The notes under the pieces are model-generated. The model saw only the letters and a program-made list of their open reading frames with translations, had not been told where the DNA came from and ran no database searches. The translations under genes and the position numbers were made by a program. A DNA stretch of 22,500 bases from Neocallimastix lanati (nom. inval.). Its lineage: Eukaryota > Neocallimastigomycota > Neocallimastigomycetes > Neocallimastigales > Neocallimastigaceae. The first letter of the stretch is position 1, and every line of letters begins with the position of its first letter. Positions 1 through 11,862 of this stretch are shown here, piece after piece. The stretch lies in the NCBI GenBank assembly GCA_016946835.1, contig JACVTC010000063.1, positions 695,001 through 717,500 on the forward strand, in the 5' to 3' direction.

Positions 1-32
1 ATATAAAAATATAGATGGTTTATATAAATAAT

Positions 33-82
<50 letters not shown>

Positions 83-556
83 TTGAAAAATTAATAGATA
101 TATTTAATTAAATAATCAAAAATAAAATATAGATATATGTATAGATATATATATAAATAAATTACTATTTTTATTATTATTACTATTATTATTAATTATT
201 AATTATTTTATTATTATTATTATTATTATTACTATTATTATTATAAAGTATTATAAAATATTATTTATTATAATGTATATAAAATGTAAATATAACTTTG
301 TTTATATCATACTTAGAAATAATTAGTTGATATAATCCATATAATAATAATGTAAAAAATTTAGCAAGTAGCTTAATTGGGTATATTATATAATATAAAA
401 GAGCTATTATATATATTATTATTATTATTATTACAAAAAAAAAAAATACATCATTTAATTTTATTAATAATTTTAAAATTAATTATATCAAAAAAAAATA
501 ATAATAATAAAAATAAAAATAAAAAATAAAAAAAGTAACATTAGTAATAATATTAC
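1..556. other. AT-rich non-coding flank downstream of the tail-anchored gene
   Basis: No coding signal is visible here. The stretch holds a 44-base A run at 37-80, interrupted ATT/TTA microsatellites at about 170-243 and 415-433, and A-rich sequence just beyond the stop codon of the minus-strand gene at 557. It probably contains that gene's 3' untranslated region, but no specific poly(A) signal can be singled out in such AT-rich DNA. Confidence 0.6.
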
Positions 557-1859
557 TTATTTGAGGATAATTAATTTAAATAATAATAATAATAATATTA
601 GCATTAATAACATACGATTTTCTTTATATAATAAATCTTCTTCTATTATATAGTCATCATTATTATCATTATTATCTGGTTGTGGTATTGTTTTTCTTCT
701 AACATGAATTGGGCTATGTTTTTTAAGTTTAGGATGATAACTTACACCAGTAGATTGCGTTGAATAATTATTTATTGAAGGTTCCTTTTTATTATTATCG
801 CCAATTAATGTTTCTTCGTTTGATAATCTTAAATATGTATTTGTTTTAGAAACACTATTTGGAACACTTGGATATATTTTGCGATAAGACGAAGTCTTAT
901 AAAAGTATTAAATAACATTTAATACAACCAATGTACATAGATTTAATTTATTTTAAAATAAAATTTTTAAAATTATTTTCAAAATAAAAAATAATAATCA
1001 ATTAATTAATAAATTATACATAAAAAAAAAAAAATACGTTATTATATTAGTTTATTCCATTATTCCATTATTTCAATTAAATTTCAATAAATTAAAATTA
1101 ATAAAAAAAAAAAAATTCAAATAATTAAAAATAAATATATAATTTTATTTTATTTAATTTTAATTATTATATTGTTATTTCAATTATGTTTTAAGAAATA
1201 AATATTATAAACATATATATAAATATTATACTATATATAAAAAAAAAAATAAGATAAAAATAAATACTTACAGAAGGACTATTGCTACTTATATTATTTA
1301 TATTATTTATATTAAATTTTTTAGAATTTAACGAATCAGGTCTCAAAAAATAATTCATTTCCTCTATATCTTCTGTATTAGAATGATTTATTTCGGTTTT
1401 ATCTTTTAGTCTTGATGAACTAGGAATTTCTTCTTCTGTATCAAAATTATCATAAGATTCATCTATTTTAGTAGCTTCATCATTTTCTTCTTCACTACTA
1501 CTATTACTATTACTATTACTATTACTATGATTAACGATAATGGTAGATTTTCTAAATGCTAGAGGTGAATAGTTATTTTCTAATCTAGTATTATAGGTGG
1601 TCGTGGTAGTCGTGTTAGTCGTCTTGGAATTATTAATTGCTGGATGTCCAGATGAAATAATATCTTTTGAACTTTCATAAATTTTTTCTCTCTGATTTTT
1701 CTCTTTTTCTCTTCTTTGCTGTAGACGACGTGTAACTAAACGCTGCGCTTCAAGAATTTCTGTTGCAATATTAACGGAACTTTTAGATTCTGAATCCAAA
1801 TGATCGGAAGGTTGGTTACCGTTTATTGCTTCATATGGTGAAGACATTGTAATTATCAT
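557..1859 (-). CDS. Two-exon gene of unknown function, possible tail-anchored coiled-coil protein
   Basis: I do not recognise the family. Exon 1 is 1859-1272 and exon 2 is 895-557 (stop TAA at 559-557). The intron (1271-896) has donor GTAAGT and acceptor AG, and joins codons in phase 0. The product is 308 residues from the first ATG (1859), or 304 from the second (1847, protein start MSSPYEA), which has an equally good context. Residues about 35-60 are rich in K, R, E and Q and could form a short coiled coil. The middle is disordered: a Thr run, an Asn/Ser alternation, then acidic stretches. The last 18 or so residues (MLLMLILLLLLFKLIILK) are almost entirely hydrophobic after a charged segment, as in a C-terminal membrane anchor, although the run is short and broken by one Lys. 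A donor-like GTGTAAGT inside exon 2 (near 743) could give another C-terminus. Exon bases are clearly less AT-rich than the flanks, which supports a real gene. Confidence 0.6.
896..1271 (-). other. Intron of the tail-anchored-type gene
   Basis: The donor on the minus strand is GTAAGT (1271-1266) after a Ser codon, and the acceptor is AG at 897-896. Removing 376 bases joins the two open frames in phase 0. The intron is markedly more AT-rich than both exons and has A/T runs. Confidence 0.6.
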
Positions 1860-2005
1860 TATATATTTTAATTATATTTTTATTTTTTGTTTGTACGTTT
1901 GTTTTTTATTTTCTTTACTTTCTTATGGAATAATAATTAAAACATTGATATTTATATATTTATTTATACATGTAAAAAAAGAAATTATTATAATTTATGG
2001 ACAAT

Positions 2006-2036
<31 letters not shown>

Positions 2037-3509
2037 GTTTCTTTCTTTTACTTATATTATTGTTTTTTCTTCTTTTTATTAATTTAAAATTTATTTACTT
2101 TTTTTTTTATTTATTTTATTCTTGTTTTTTATTGCTATTGTTTATATATATTAATAATGTTATTTAATATAAATTAAAGTCAATCTGTAAAATATTATAT
2201 TTCAAAAATATGGATTACACATCTCCTTAATTATTATTTTTAATATTAAAAATATAATATATATAATTAAATAAAAATAAAAAAATAATTAATAATAAAA
2301 AAAAAGGAAAAATTTACAATAAAAAAAAATTTTTTTTTTTTTTTTTTTTTGAATAAAAAATTATATAAAAATGAATAATAATAATGATAGTAATAATAAT
2401 TTTTAATTATCAATTTCTTTCTTTGATTATTTAATTTTATTTAAAAATTTTAAATTATTATTATTATTTATTATTTCTTTTTATTAATTTGAAGCGAAAT
2501 TAAAAATAAAATTATTATAATAATAATGCAATATTAACTAAAGGTTAGATTAAATAAAATTAATTAAAATTTTATATATTTATTCATTTATTCATTTATT
2601 TAATTAATAATTTAAATTTTTTTTTATTAAATTAATTTTATTTATTATAATTAAATAAATCTTGATCAAAATTTATATTTAAGATTTTATTTAATATATA
2701 TATTAAATATTTATTTTTTTTTTATTAAAAAAAATATATATAATATTTTATAAAAATAAATAAATAAATAATCTAATCCTTAGTATTAATGTTTTAATCA
2801 ATATATTAATCAGTAAAATTTTTACATTATTTCATTTTTAAAATTTTAAAAAACTTTGAAAATGAAAAATGAATATTAAAATATATAAAAAAATAAAAAT
2901 AAAAATAACAATTCAAATAAAAATATAATTTAAAATTTCTTTATTTTTTTATTTTATGTTTTTTTTTTTTTTGTAAATAAAATCATTAATCTTTGATTTT
3001 TAAAATTTATAATATGGCTGTCATTCATTAAAAAAAAAAAAAAAATGTTTGATGATTAATTAAAATTATAAATATTTCAAACATAAATAAAATTATTTAA
3101 ATAAAATATAATTGAATTTTTATTTAGTTCAGGTGTTATGAATCTTATTTTTTAAATTAAAAAAAAAAAAAAAAAAAAAAAACAGAACTTATTATGTAAA
3201 AATATTCAAAAAATAAATTTAAAAAATCGTAAGCAAAAATTAAATACATTTTTTTTTATTTGTTCATTAACAATATGATAAAAAAAAATAATTTTTTTTA
3301 TTAATATTATAGTTATATAATCAATTTAATTAAAGAATAAATAATTATAAAAGAAAAATGAAGTAAAAAGATTTTTAATATAACAATTGAGTGATTATGG
3401 AAAAAATAGATCTTAAGTTCATAAGTAAATAAGTAATAAAAATATTCAAAATTTAAAGATAGATCAATTTCTTTGTAAAAATATTACTTATAATTAGTAA
3501 ATTGATTAA

Positions 3510-3601
3510 ATTTAACCTTGACACATGTATACGATACATATCATTAATGGTACCGTATTTTTTAATTTATTTGATGAAGATATAGTTCCACAAGGTTAAA
3601 T
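3510..3601. repeat. 11-bp perfect inverted repeat 92 bp across
   Basis: ATTTAACCTTG at 3510-3520 is matched by its exact reverse complement CAAGGTTAAAT at 3591-3601. The arms contain C and G, which makes chance pairing less likely than for pure A/T arms in this DNA. The interval overlaps the possible coding fossil. It could be the ends of a tiny non-autonomous element, or coincidence. Confidence 0.4.
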
Positions 3602-3635
3602 GATACATTTAGTTATTAATAAATATCCAAAATAA
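3525..3635 (+). pseudogene. Possible short coding fossil, interrupted by one TAA
   Basis: From ATG at 3525 the plus strand reads 24 codons of normal composition (HIINGTVFFNLFDEDIVPQG), then TAA at 3597, then eleven more in the same frame (MIHLVINKYPK) before a second TAA. The stretch is noticeably less AT-rich than the kilobases around it. Immediately upstream the frame is closed by TGA, so no intact start or exon structure can be proposed. I do not recognise the family. It may be an old exon or gene fragment, or chance; the short length keeps confidence low. Confidence 0.25.
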
Positions 3636-4150
3636 AAAAAAATTTTTTTTTAAAATAAATTTTAGCTTTTTTTTTTTTTAGTTATACAAAGAATTAAAAA
3701 ATTGATTATAAATATAATAATAAAAATTAATATTAACAATAAAATTTTAAAATCATTTTAATATATATTAAAAAACAAAAATAAATATTAATTATATTTT
3801 TCATTATTATTATCATTTTATATTATTTTTATTTATAAGTATTATATTATTATTAAAAGATTATTTTTAAATAATATAAAATAATAATACAAAAAAGGAT
3901 TAACCTATTATATTATTTTGATTATCATTATTATTATCTTTAAATAATTTGTCTTTAGTATTGTTATTTTTTGTTAGTTATTAATTTATATTTTTAAAAT
4001 AATTCATAAAAAAAAATAAAGTCTACAATATTTTATAATTATAAAAAAAGTAAATTAAATTATAATTATATTATTATTTTTATTATTATTATCATAGTGT
4101 TTAAAAATATTTTTACAAGATATAATATATTAAATAGTCTAATTATTATA

Positions 4151-4184
<34 letters not shown>

Positions 4185-4224
4185 TTTTTTTATTATTACA
4201 TATGTATATAATTTTATTTTCTTA

Positions 4225-5201
4225 TTAATTAGATGGTAAGTTTTGACTTGTTTTATTATGAGTAATTAAGTATATAGATAATAATTTATTAACTTCTTCT
4301 AAGAAGGAATATAAATCATGAACGTTCGAACCTCTAATATTATTATTATTATTATTGTTAATAGCATTATTGTCATTTTGAAGGGCTTGAGGAGATATAT
4401 CATGATCTTTTATTTCTAATACTTCTTTAGCCTCAGGAATTGTAGGTGTACTAGCACTAATGAATGGGGAAGAGGCTGATGAACGTGAAGAATAAACTGA
4501 TAATGAAGGACTATATAAAGTACTATCTGTTTCATAGTCCGAAGAAGATGCCATACGATAGTGACGATAGGGTGGTAAAGGTGAAGAGATACTATGGTCA
4601 TTATTTGAATTAGGGTTTGAATTTATTGTTGTTGTTACTGTAGAAGTTGTCGAGGTAGAGGTTGTCATGGTTGTAGTAAAAGTAGTTTTAATTGAGCCAT
4701 TATGAGGAGGTGCATTAGTATATATGGATGGTTCTTCTGTAAATTTATTTAAATATTTCAAAATTCTATTATTAATATTATCATTACTATTTATTGAATC
4801 TATCGCAACCATTTTCCTCTTTTCTTTATTGTGGTTTTCTTGAAGATCAACTTTAGCTATCATTTCTTTCTCTAATTCCGTACCATTTAATAATTTTTTC
4901 TCAAGAGCTGAAAGAACATTATTAATTCGACCATACATTACATTTGGAATAGAATTAATATTGTTTTGCAAATTTGCTCTTATATTAATAATTTCCTTAA
5001 GAATTCCTGGTTTTTGACTACGTCTTATAAAAAAGTTTGTTTTGGAGGGTTGCTGTTCTTTTGGTTGAACTTCATGTAAATTTTGATATGTCGATTTAAT
5101 TAAATCTGTTATCATTTGAATTTATTAGTAATTTATTATTTTAATTTTATTATTATTATGGTTATTCATTAGTTTTATTATTATTAGTTTTATTATAATA
5201 A

Positions 5202-5251
<50 letters not shown>

Positions 5252-6068
5252 GTTATTTAAATTTAATTAATTACTTACTTTCTTGTTGTTGATAAATTAA
5301 ATTTTGAATGTCAATAGAATTATCTTTAGATTGTTCATGACATTTGCAATTACAACAACAACCATGGACGGTTTCAACTGAAGTTTTAGCAGTTGTTGTA
5401 GTAGATGAATTAATTTTTGAGGATACATTGAAATTTTTATCATGATAAGTAGTATTCGAAGTTAATGTTTGAGTTGTTGCTACCGAAATACTGTGTCTAT
5501 GATTTAAAGATGAATTACCAGGACTATTTTTATTATTATTTCCTCTTACTATTACTGAATTATAACGATTCAAACGATTATGCATATTTTGTAAGGAATT
5601 TAATGAAGATTGAACAACATAAGTATTTTCACCTATTTCTCTTAATTCTTCTAAGCGATTAAGAATTTTTTCTAATAAATCTGGATCATTAATCATTGGA
5701 AAGCTAATTATTATTATTATTATTATTATTATTATTTTATTTTTTTTTTTTTTGAAAAAAAAAATATATATATATATAAATATTGTTTTATTAATTAAAA
5801 TAGTTTTGATTAAAAGTTTAAAATTAAATAAAATATTTACTTTTCCTCAAGCTTATCTAAAGTTTTACATCCTATATTATCCATAGTAGCAAGACCAGGT
5901 AGGTACTTTTATAATAATTATATATTAATTTATATTTATATCCAATGTTGTTAATATTAATATTATTGTTGTTTTTGTCATTATTTTAAATATTAAAATT
6001 AAATTATAATTAATATATATATATATTTATATTTAATTAGTATTAATTACATTTATATATTTAATCTT

Positions 6069-6106
<38 letters not shown>

Positions 6107-6117
6107 TTTTGCTTATA

Positions 6118-6152
<35 letters not shown>

Positions 6153-7081
6153 GATTATTATTATTATTATTATTATTATTATTTTAAATAATTACTTACT
6201 TTAGTCGCATCTTCTAATGTAATTGAATTTGATGGAATAAATTCTGATTTTTTATTTTTATTGTTCTCTTTTTTACCTACAATTTTTGGAAGATTAGATA
6301 ATTTTGGAACAGTAATGACGGGCAAACGAGTGCTAGCAACACGTTTTAACGTTTTATCTGCAAAACTACCAATATTGGTACTTTTAATGGCTTGAACTGA
6401 TTGTTGAACAATTGGAAATGAAGAGATACGATTAATAAACATTGGATTGAAATTTTCATTGTTATTGGCATTAGTTTGAGTGATATGATTATTTTCTTTT
6501 GGAGGCGTGCTTGGTTCAGAAGTTATTTCTTTAACAGGTAAGGTTACTGTACCAGTTTCTGTTGGTTCTGTAGACAAGAAATTATAATTTTCTTTTACTG
6601 ATGGAGGTAAAAATGTAGATAAATTGGATTCTTCATTTGAATTAAAGAAAGTTTTAGCAATTAGTGAGGTATCTGGATTAATTAAAGCTTCTTTATCAAT
6701 AGCATTATCAATTTCATCCTGTAAAGTATTAATACTATTATTATTTAAAAGGGATTGTAAGTTTTGACCATTGGTTAAAAAAGATAAGTCATTAATTTCA
6801 GATAATATACTATAGTCGAAACTATAATTAGAATGTTCATCAATTGAGGGTTCATCAAATTGATCTTGTATTGATTGTTGACTCATTGAATTATTTTGTT
6901 CTTCAAGTTCCTTGAAATATTTTCCTTCTTTCATTTTAATTCCAGAACTTCCAATTTTTACATTTCCCATAGATTTAATGTAGTCAATGTAGTCGTCGTC
7001 ATCTGAATAACAGGTTTCCCAATCATTATCATTTGTATCCGTTATATTTGTTGGGGTTTGTTTTTGTTTTTCCATATTCAT
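4225..7081 (-). CDS. Perilipin-like lipid-droplet protein, four exons
   Basis: Exons are 7081-6200, 5905-5841, 5703-5279 and 5105-4225; all three joins keep frame and give about 750 residues. Residues about 217-345 resemble the PAT region of perilipins: RISSFPIVQQSVQAIKS, then across the exon 2/3 join NIGCKTLDKLEENFP (304-318), which parallels the family's CKGLDKLEE-LP block. Residues about 492-546 hold amphipathic helices containing LQNNINSIPN, and 719-738 a helix starting VHDLYSFLEEV; both recall the C-terminal four-helix part of perilipins. Perilipins coat lipid droplets and control lipase access; that role here is inferred. Unlike most family members, it has an acidic disordered N-terminus of about 210 residues, Asn/Ser/Thr-rich inserts at about 369-430 and 560-715, and a Cys cluster at 429-438. 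At about 750 residues it is longer than typical animal perilipins (roughly 400-520). The start is the first ATG of the open frame; a second lies two codons on. An unrelated disordered helical protein is the alternative. Confidence 0.68.
5106..5278 (-). other. Intron 3 of the perilipin-like gene
   Basis: The donor is GTAAGT (5278-5273) and the acceptor CAG (5108-5106), 173 bases, splitting an Asn codon after its first base. A TACTAAT-type branch-site match lies about 25-30 bases before the acceptor. An (ATT)n run of about 15 units at roughly 5208-5252 fills much of the intron. Confidence 0.65.
5704..5840 (-). other. Intron 2 of the perilipin-like gene
   Basis: The donor is GTAAAT (5840-5835) and the acceptor AG (5705-5704), 137 bases. 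The AA before the donor and C after the acceptor make an Asn codon and restore the conserved-looking EENFP string. An (ATT)n tract lies at about 5707-5736 next to the acceptor. Confidence 0.7.
5906..6199 (-). other. Intron 1 of the perilipin-like gene
   Basis: The donor is GTAAGT (6199-6194) and the acceptor AG (5907-5906), phase 0, 294 bases. It carries an (ATT)n tract at about 6117-6183 and a 34-base T run at 6071-6104 on the plus strand, so the transcript reads (AAT)n and poly(A). Confidence 0.65.
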
Positions 7082-7520
7082 TCTTTACAAGAAGAAAATT
7101 AATTAAAATTTAAAAAATATAAATGTTATATTGGAGACTATTAAGCTATTATCTAATTTTATTAAACTTTAAATAATAAAATTATTAACAATGGGTTAAG
7201 GATTTTAAAGCTGAAATTATATATTAATTAAGCTATTTATAATAAGAATAAATAATAAAAGTTATTTTATATTTTACTGTCTTTTATTATATGGTACATA
7301 TATATATATTATTATTATTAATTAATTTTAATGTGTTTAATAAATAAATATTATAATGAACAATATTTATTTATTTTTTTTTTTTTTTTTTGGTTAATTT
7401 TATTTGAAATAATAAATATATTAAACTTTTAAAATATGTACAAGTAAAAATATTTTATAAGAATAATTAATAAAAAGAATTTTGAATATGATATTTAATA
7501 TTCTCTGTCTGAATACTATA

Positions 7521-7554
<34 letters not shown>

Positions 7555-7810
7555 TTAAAAAAATATAATTATTGATTTTAAATAATTTAAATATTATTAA
7601 TATTATTAAGAAATTTTACTGTTGATATATGCTTTATATTTTTTTGTTTTATTCTGAAATTTAAAATTTTCATATTTTTAAATTTTAATTTTTAAAAAAT
7701 AATACTAATAAATATTAATACTACTATACTTTCCTTTTTTCATTAAATAAAAAAAGTTTTTTTTTTTTTTTTACGAGTACAAAAAAAAAAAAAACTCTTG
7801 AAATGTGGCT

Positions 7811-7844
<34 letters not shown>

Positions 7845-8071
7845 TTTATATATATGTGAAGTCAATGTATTTGATATATAAATAAAAAATATTTAATATT
7901 TGTGAAATATATTATTAAATAAAAATCTAGAATAAAAATAAGAAAATAAATTTATTTATTATTATTTTTTTTTCTTCTTCTTTTTTATAATATTATATAA
8001 AAAATCTTGAAATTTCGGATTTCTTTCATAATATTATAATGTTTTTAAATATATATTTAATTTTTTATTTC

Positions 8072-8108
<37 letters not shown>

Positions 8109-8308
8109 CAATATTACGGGGATATTTTTTGGATAATTTTTATAATTATTATTTTATTTTATTTTTACAATGAAAAAAAGTAATCATAATAATGAACTTT
8201 TTAAAGAAAAAATAAATTTTATTTTGTATTAGATAAACTTTTTTTTGAATATATTTTATTTTAAAAATTAAAATACTTTTTTAGCTTATTAATTACTATT
8301 ATTCTTTT

Positions 8309-8336
8309 ATAATTAATATTTGATAATTAATATTTG
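8309..8336. repeat. 14-bp unit in two tandem copies
   Basis: ATAATTAATATTTG occurs twice back to back (8309-8322 and 8323-8336) without mismatch. It is a simple local duplication in AT-rich DNA. Confidence 0.6.
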
Positions 8337-9196
8337 ATAATAATAATTAATTATTTTATTTAAAATTTAATATTTTTAATATTTAGTTTTTGATAAATAA
8401 TAAAAAGTTTATTTTTATTATGTACTATTTAATTATTATTTATTATTAATTATTAATTATTAAATTTTTTTTTTTTTTTGTTTTGTGTAATCTTCATTAA
8501 ATCTTCTTTTATAGTATAATTTAATTAAATAAATAATATATCTAATTTTAATATATTAAATATTACATAATAGAATATAATAAAAATATAATAAAAATAT
8601 AATATTTTTTTTTTGTTTAATTAAATTTTTTTTTTTGTTTAAAAAAAAATTTTTTTTGTAGTTTCTATGCGAAGTTTACTGAATATTAATATATATTTAT
8701 TGCTTTATATTGGAATATATGAATTTTTATACTTTTTTATCCCTAAAAATTATTTACTTATTATTTTTTTGTATTTTTAATTTTTATTTTAATTTTTTTT
8801 ATTATATTATTTAGTTACTTTATTATTATTATTATTATTATTAATTAATATTATTAATAACTAATATTTTATTATTTAATTATTTATTATTTAAATTGAT
8901 ATGAAGTGTTTTTTTTTAATACAAAATATTATTAGAAATATCTACAGGAAAATTATCATAATATTATATTTATAATAAAATATTTTTTTTGATTATATTT
9001 TTAACAATATTTAAATTATTCACTTCTTTTTTAAGATTGAATTATAATAGTTATTATTATAATACTAAATTAAATAAATATTATTTATTACTTGAATAGC
9101 TTTTGGTTTAATATTATTTATAGTATATTTTATATTTTATATGCATTTATTTTTTTTTAATTTGAAATAAATATTTATTAATATTTTTATAATATT

Positions 9197-9285
9197 TTTT
9201 GTTTTTTGTTTTTTGTTTTTTATATTTTTTATTTTTTGTTTTATATTTTTTATTTTTTGTTTTATATTTTTATTTATTGATTATT
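9197..9285. repeat. T/G-rich minisatellite-like array
   Basis: The stretch begins with three heptamer units of the form TTTTTTG, then alternates ATATTTTTTATTTTTTGTTTT blocks (about 21 bp, roughly two copies). Both periods are visible directly. It has no coding potential. Confidence 0.55.
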
Positions 9286-11862
9286 TTTTATCATAATTTT
9301 TTAATAAATCATTTCTTGTAGCTTTAATTCATTAATTTAAGTTATTTTTCTTATTTCATTTGAAATATATGTAAAAAGAATTTAAATAAAAAAGTGAAAA
9401 TGAGAAATATTTATATCATTTTTTTTATTATTTAATAAAATGGAAAATAAAATTAAAATTAAATAAAATTGAAAAAAATATATAAATGTATATATATATA
9501 ATTAAAAATATTAATATCCACAATTTTTGGTGTACCTTTTTTTTTTGTTCAAATAATTAATTAATTAAAAATTATTATGCTTTAAAGTTATGTAAAAAAA
9601 ATAATTATATGGTATAATTAAAAAAAAAAATCAAACAATAATATAATAAAGAAACAGTAATATTATGAAATAAAATTATATAATTATAATAAAAATAAAG
9701 AAATATTAATATCGAAATTATCATCAGTAATATATTTTAATAAATGTTTAAATGATTAAAAATATTATATAAGCAATAATACATTATTTTTTTATATAAA
9801 TATTAATAGATATATATCTTTTTTGAAGAAAAAATATTGTTATATTATTTAAATTTTATACTTGAGATTTATTATTTATGTTAATAATAACAAAAATAAT
9901 ATAATACAATATAATAGAGTATGTATATAAATGTCTTATTAAAACATGGATCAATAATTATGCATGTAAGTTTTATTTTAAATGTATTTTTTAAGATAAA
10001 ATAAACTGAATATTTTTCTTTTAAAAAAGAAAAAAAAAAAAAGAAGAAAAAAAAGTTTTTAAACTTTTTTGATTAATTAGCTTAACTGATTAATTTAAAT
10101 AATTTTATTATTATATTAAGTTTATAATAATTTATTTTAATTTTCTTTTTTACTTTTTTTTTTAACTTTTTTTTTTTTTTTATTTTTTTATTATTTTTGA
10201 ATTATCATAAAACATTTTTTTTTTAAAAGCTATACAATTATTATATAAATATTTTTTTTGCTTTGTATATATATTTTTCATTTATATCTATTTATATAAT
10301 ATATAATATATATTTTTATTTAGTTTTTACTGAATGGCTTATAGTCCAACATAAAATTTTATAATAAGTTATGTAAATTTATCATCAACATTTTTTTTGC
10401 AAAAATATAATTAAATTTATATTATTATATTTAAAAAAAGACAGTTGTATTTTTTTTTTTCATTTATAATATTAATATATAAATGTAATGGTTTTTCATT
10501 TCCTAATTATATTTATTGTTATTTAAATATAAAAAAATTTCATTAAAAATATTCCTTTTATAGAATTTAACTATTTAAAGTATTTTAAGTATTTAAAATT
10601 GATTTAAATTGGATTCATTAAGACTTAATTAATTGTGATACCATTTATTTCTTTATATTATTAATATATTTTACCATATATTATTTTTTTTTAAAATTCA
10701 GATTTACATAAAATTAAAAAAAATTTATGAAATGAAAAATTTAATTAGAATTGAATAGTTTATAAAAATAAAAAAAGAAATATATTTTAATTTTATATAT
10801 ATATATACTAATTAATCTCTCTAAATATAATTTTTTTCTTTCTAAATGTATCATTTTTGACATATGATTTATAAAAGAAAAAAATATTATATACATAAAA
10901 TTAATATCTATATATATAGTATTAATAGATTTTAGTTTTATATTATATTATTTTACAATAACCCAATTTATATTACCTTCATATATGTTTTAATATTTCA
11001 TGTAATTATAATTAATATTATTTGTTATTATATGACATTATATTATTTAAAATATATTTTTTTGTAATAATATATATGATATTATATAATATTATATATG
11101 TACAATGATATATATATTTATTTTTATTTTTTTTATATTTATTTTATATATATAAAATTAAAAATTACCTTTAATTTATTAAATTTTAATTAACTTATTT
11201 AATAAGAGACTGATATTATATTAATAAAAAAAGAGTTGAGAGAGAATAGTTGACGGCTTTTCATTATGACCTTTACAGAATTATAGTACTTTATAGGTTT
11301 TTAGTTTTGAAAATTATGTAAATTTATAAAGTTAAAATTTATATTTATATCATATTAATTTATATCATATTATATAGTATTTATTTTATGAAAAACTAAT
11401 TGAAATAGATATGGTTTAAAGGTCTTTTAGTATTTTAATGATTATATATATATACTTTGGGTTTTTATTTAACTTTTTAAATTTAATTATAATTATTGTT
11501 ATTATTCTTTATTTTATAAATATGATATATTAAAAAATTTTATTCATTATTGGATAAATATATTTAATAGTATTTTAAATATTGAATTATTTCTAATATT
11601 AGTACTGTTTAGTTTTTATTATAATATTATTAAATAAAAAAAATATTAGTAAAATTTTTATTTGTATAAGAAAAAAAAAAGATAGTTTTATGTTTAAATA
11701 ATTATTCATTCTAAAGACTAAAGTTTTTAATATTTAATTATTAAATTATTAATAACAAATAATATTGAATATATATGGATAATTATTTAATTTAATAATT
11801 TCTATTAATTTTATTAATTTACAAAATTAATTTATATAAATATATTAAAAAGATAATAATAA

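Larger units (their letters stand above)
1860..4224. other. Gene-free AT-rich region between two minus-strand genes
   Basis: No intact gene is seen. The part next to 1859 should contain the promoter of the tail-anchored-type gene, and the part next to 4225 the 3' end of the perilipin-like gene; an AATAAA on the minus strand at 4218-4213 is a candidate poly(A) signal of low specificity. Other contents are T runs at 2008-2036 and 4167-4191, many shorter A/T runs, and one less AT-rich island at 3510-3635 described separately. Confidence 0.6.

Noticed and set aside
369-440. tRNA-like A box (TAGCTTAATTGGG)
   Set aside because: No B box (GGTTCGA-type) and no cloverleaf-compatible arms follow within the next 100 bases.
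1891-2082. Plus-strand open frame of 63 codons
   Set aside because: It is made of T-rich low-complexity DNA including a 29-base T run, and gives Phe/Ile/Leu/Tyr only. It has no protein-like composition.
4416-4601. Minus-strand open frame inside the last perilipin-like exon
   Set aside because: It is a shadow of the real frame, whose helical blocks and in-frame splice joins are convincing.
5465-5662. Plus-strand open frame opposite perilipin-like exon 3
   Set aside because: It is antisense to an exon with conserved-looking coding sequence, and its composition is the complement of that exon.
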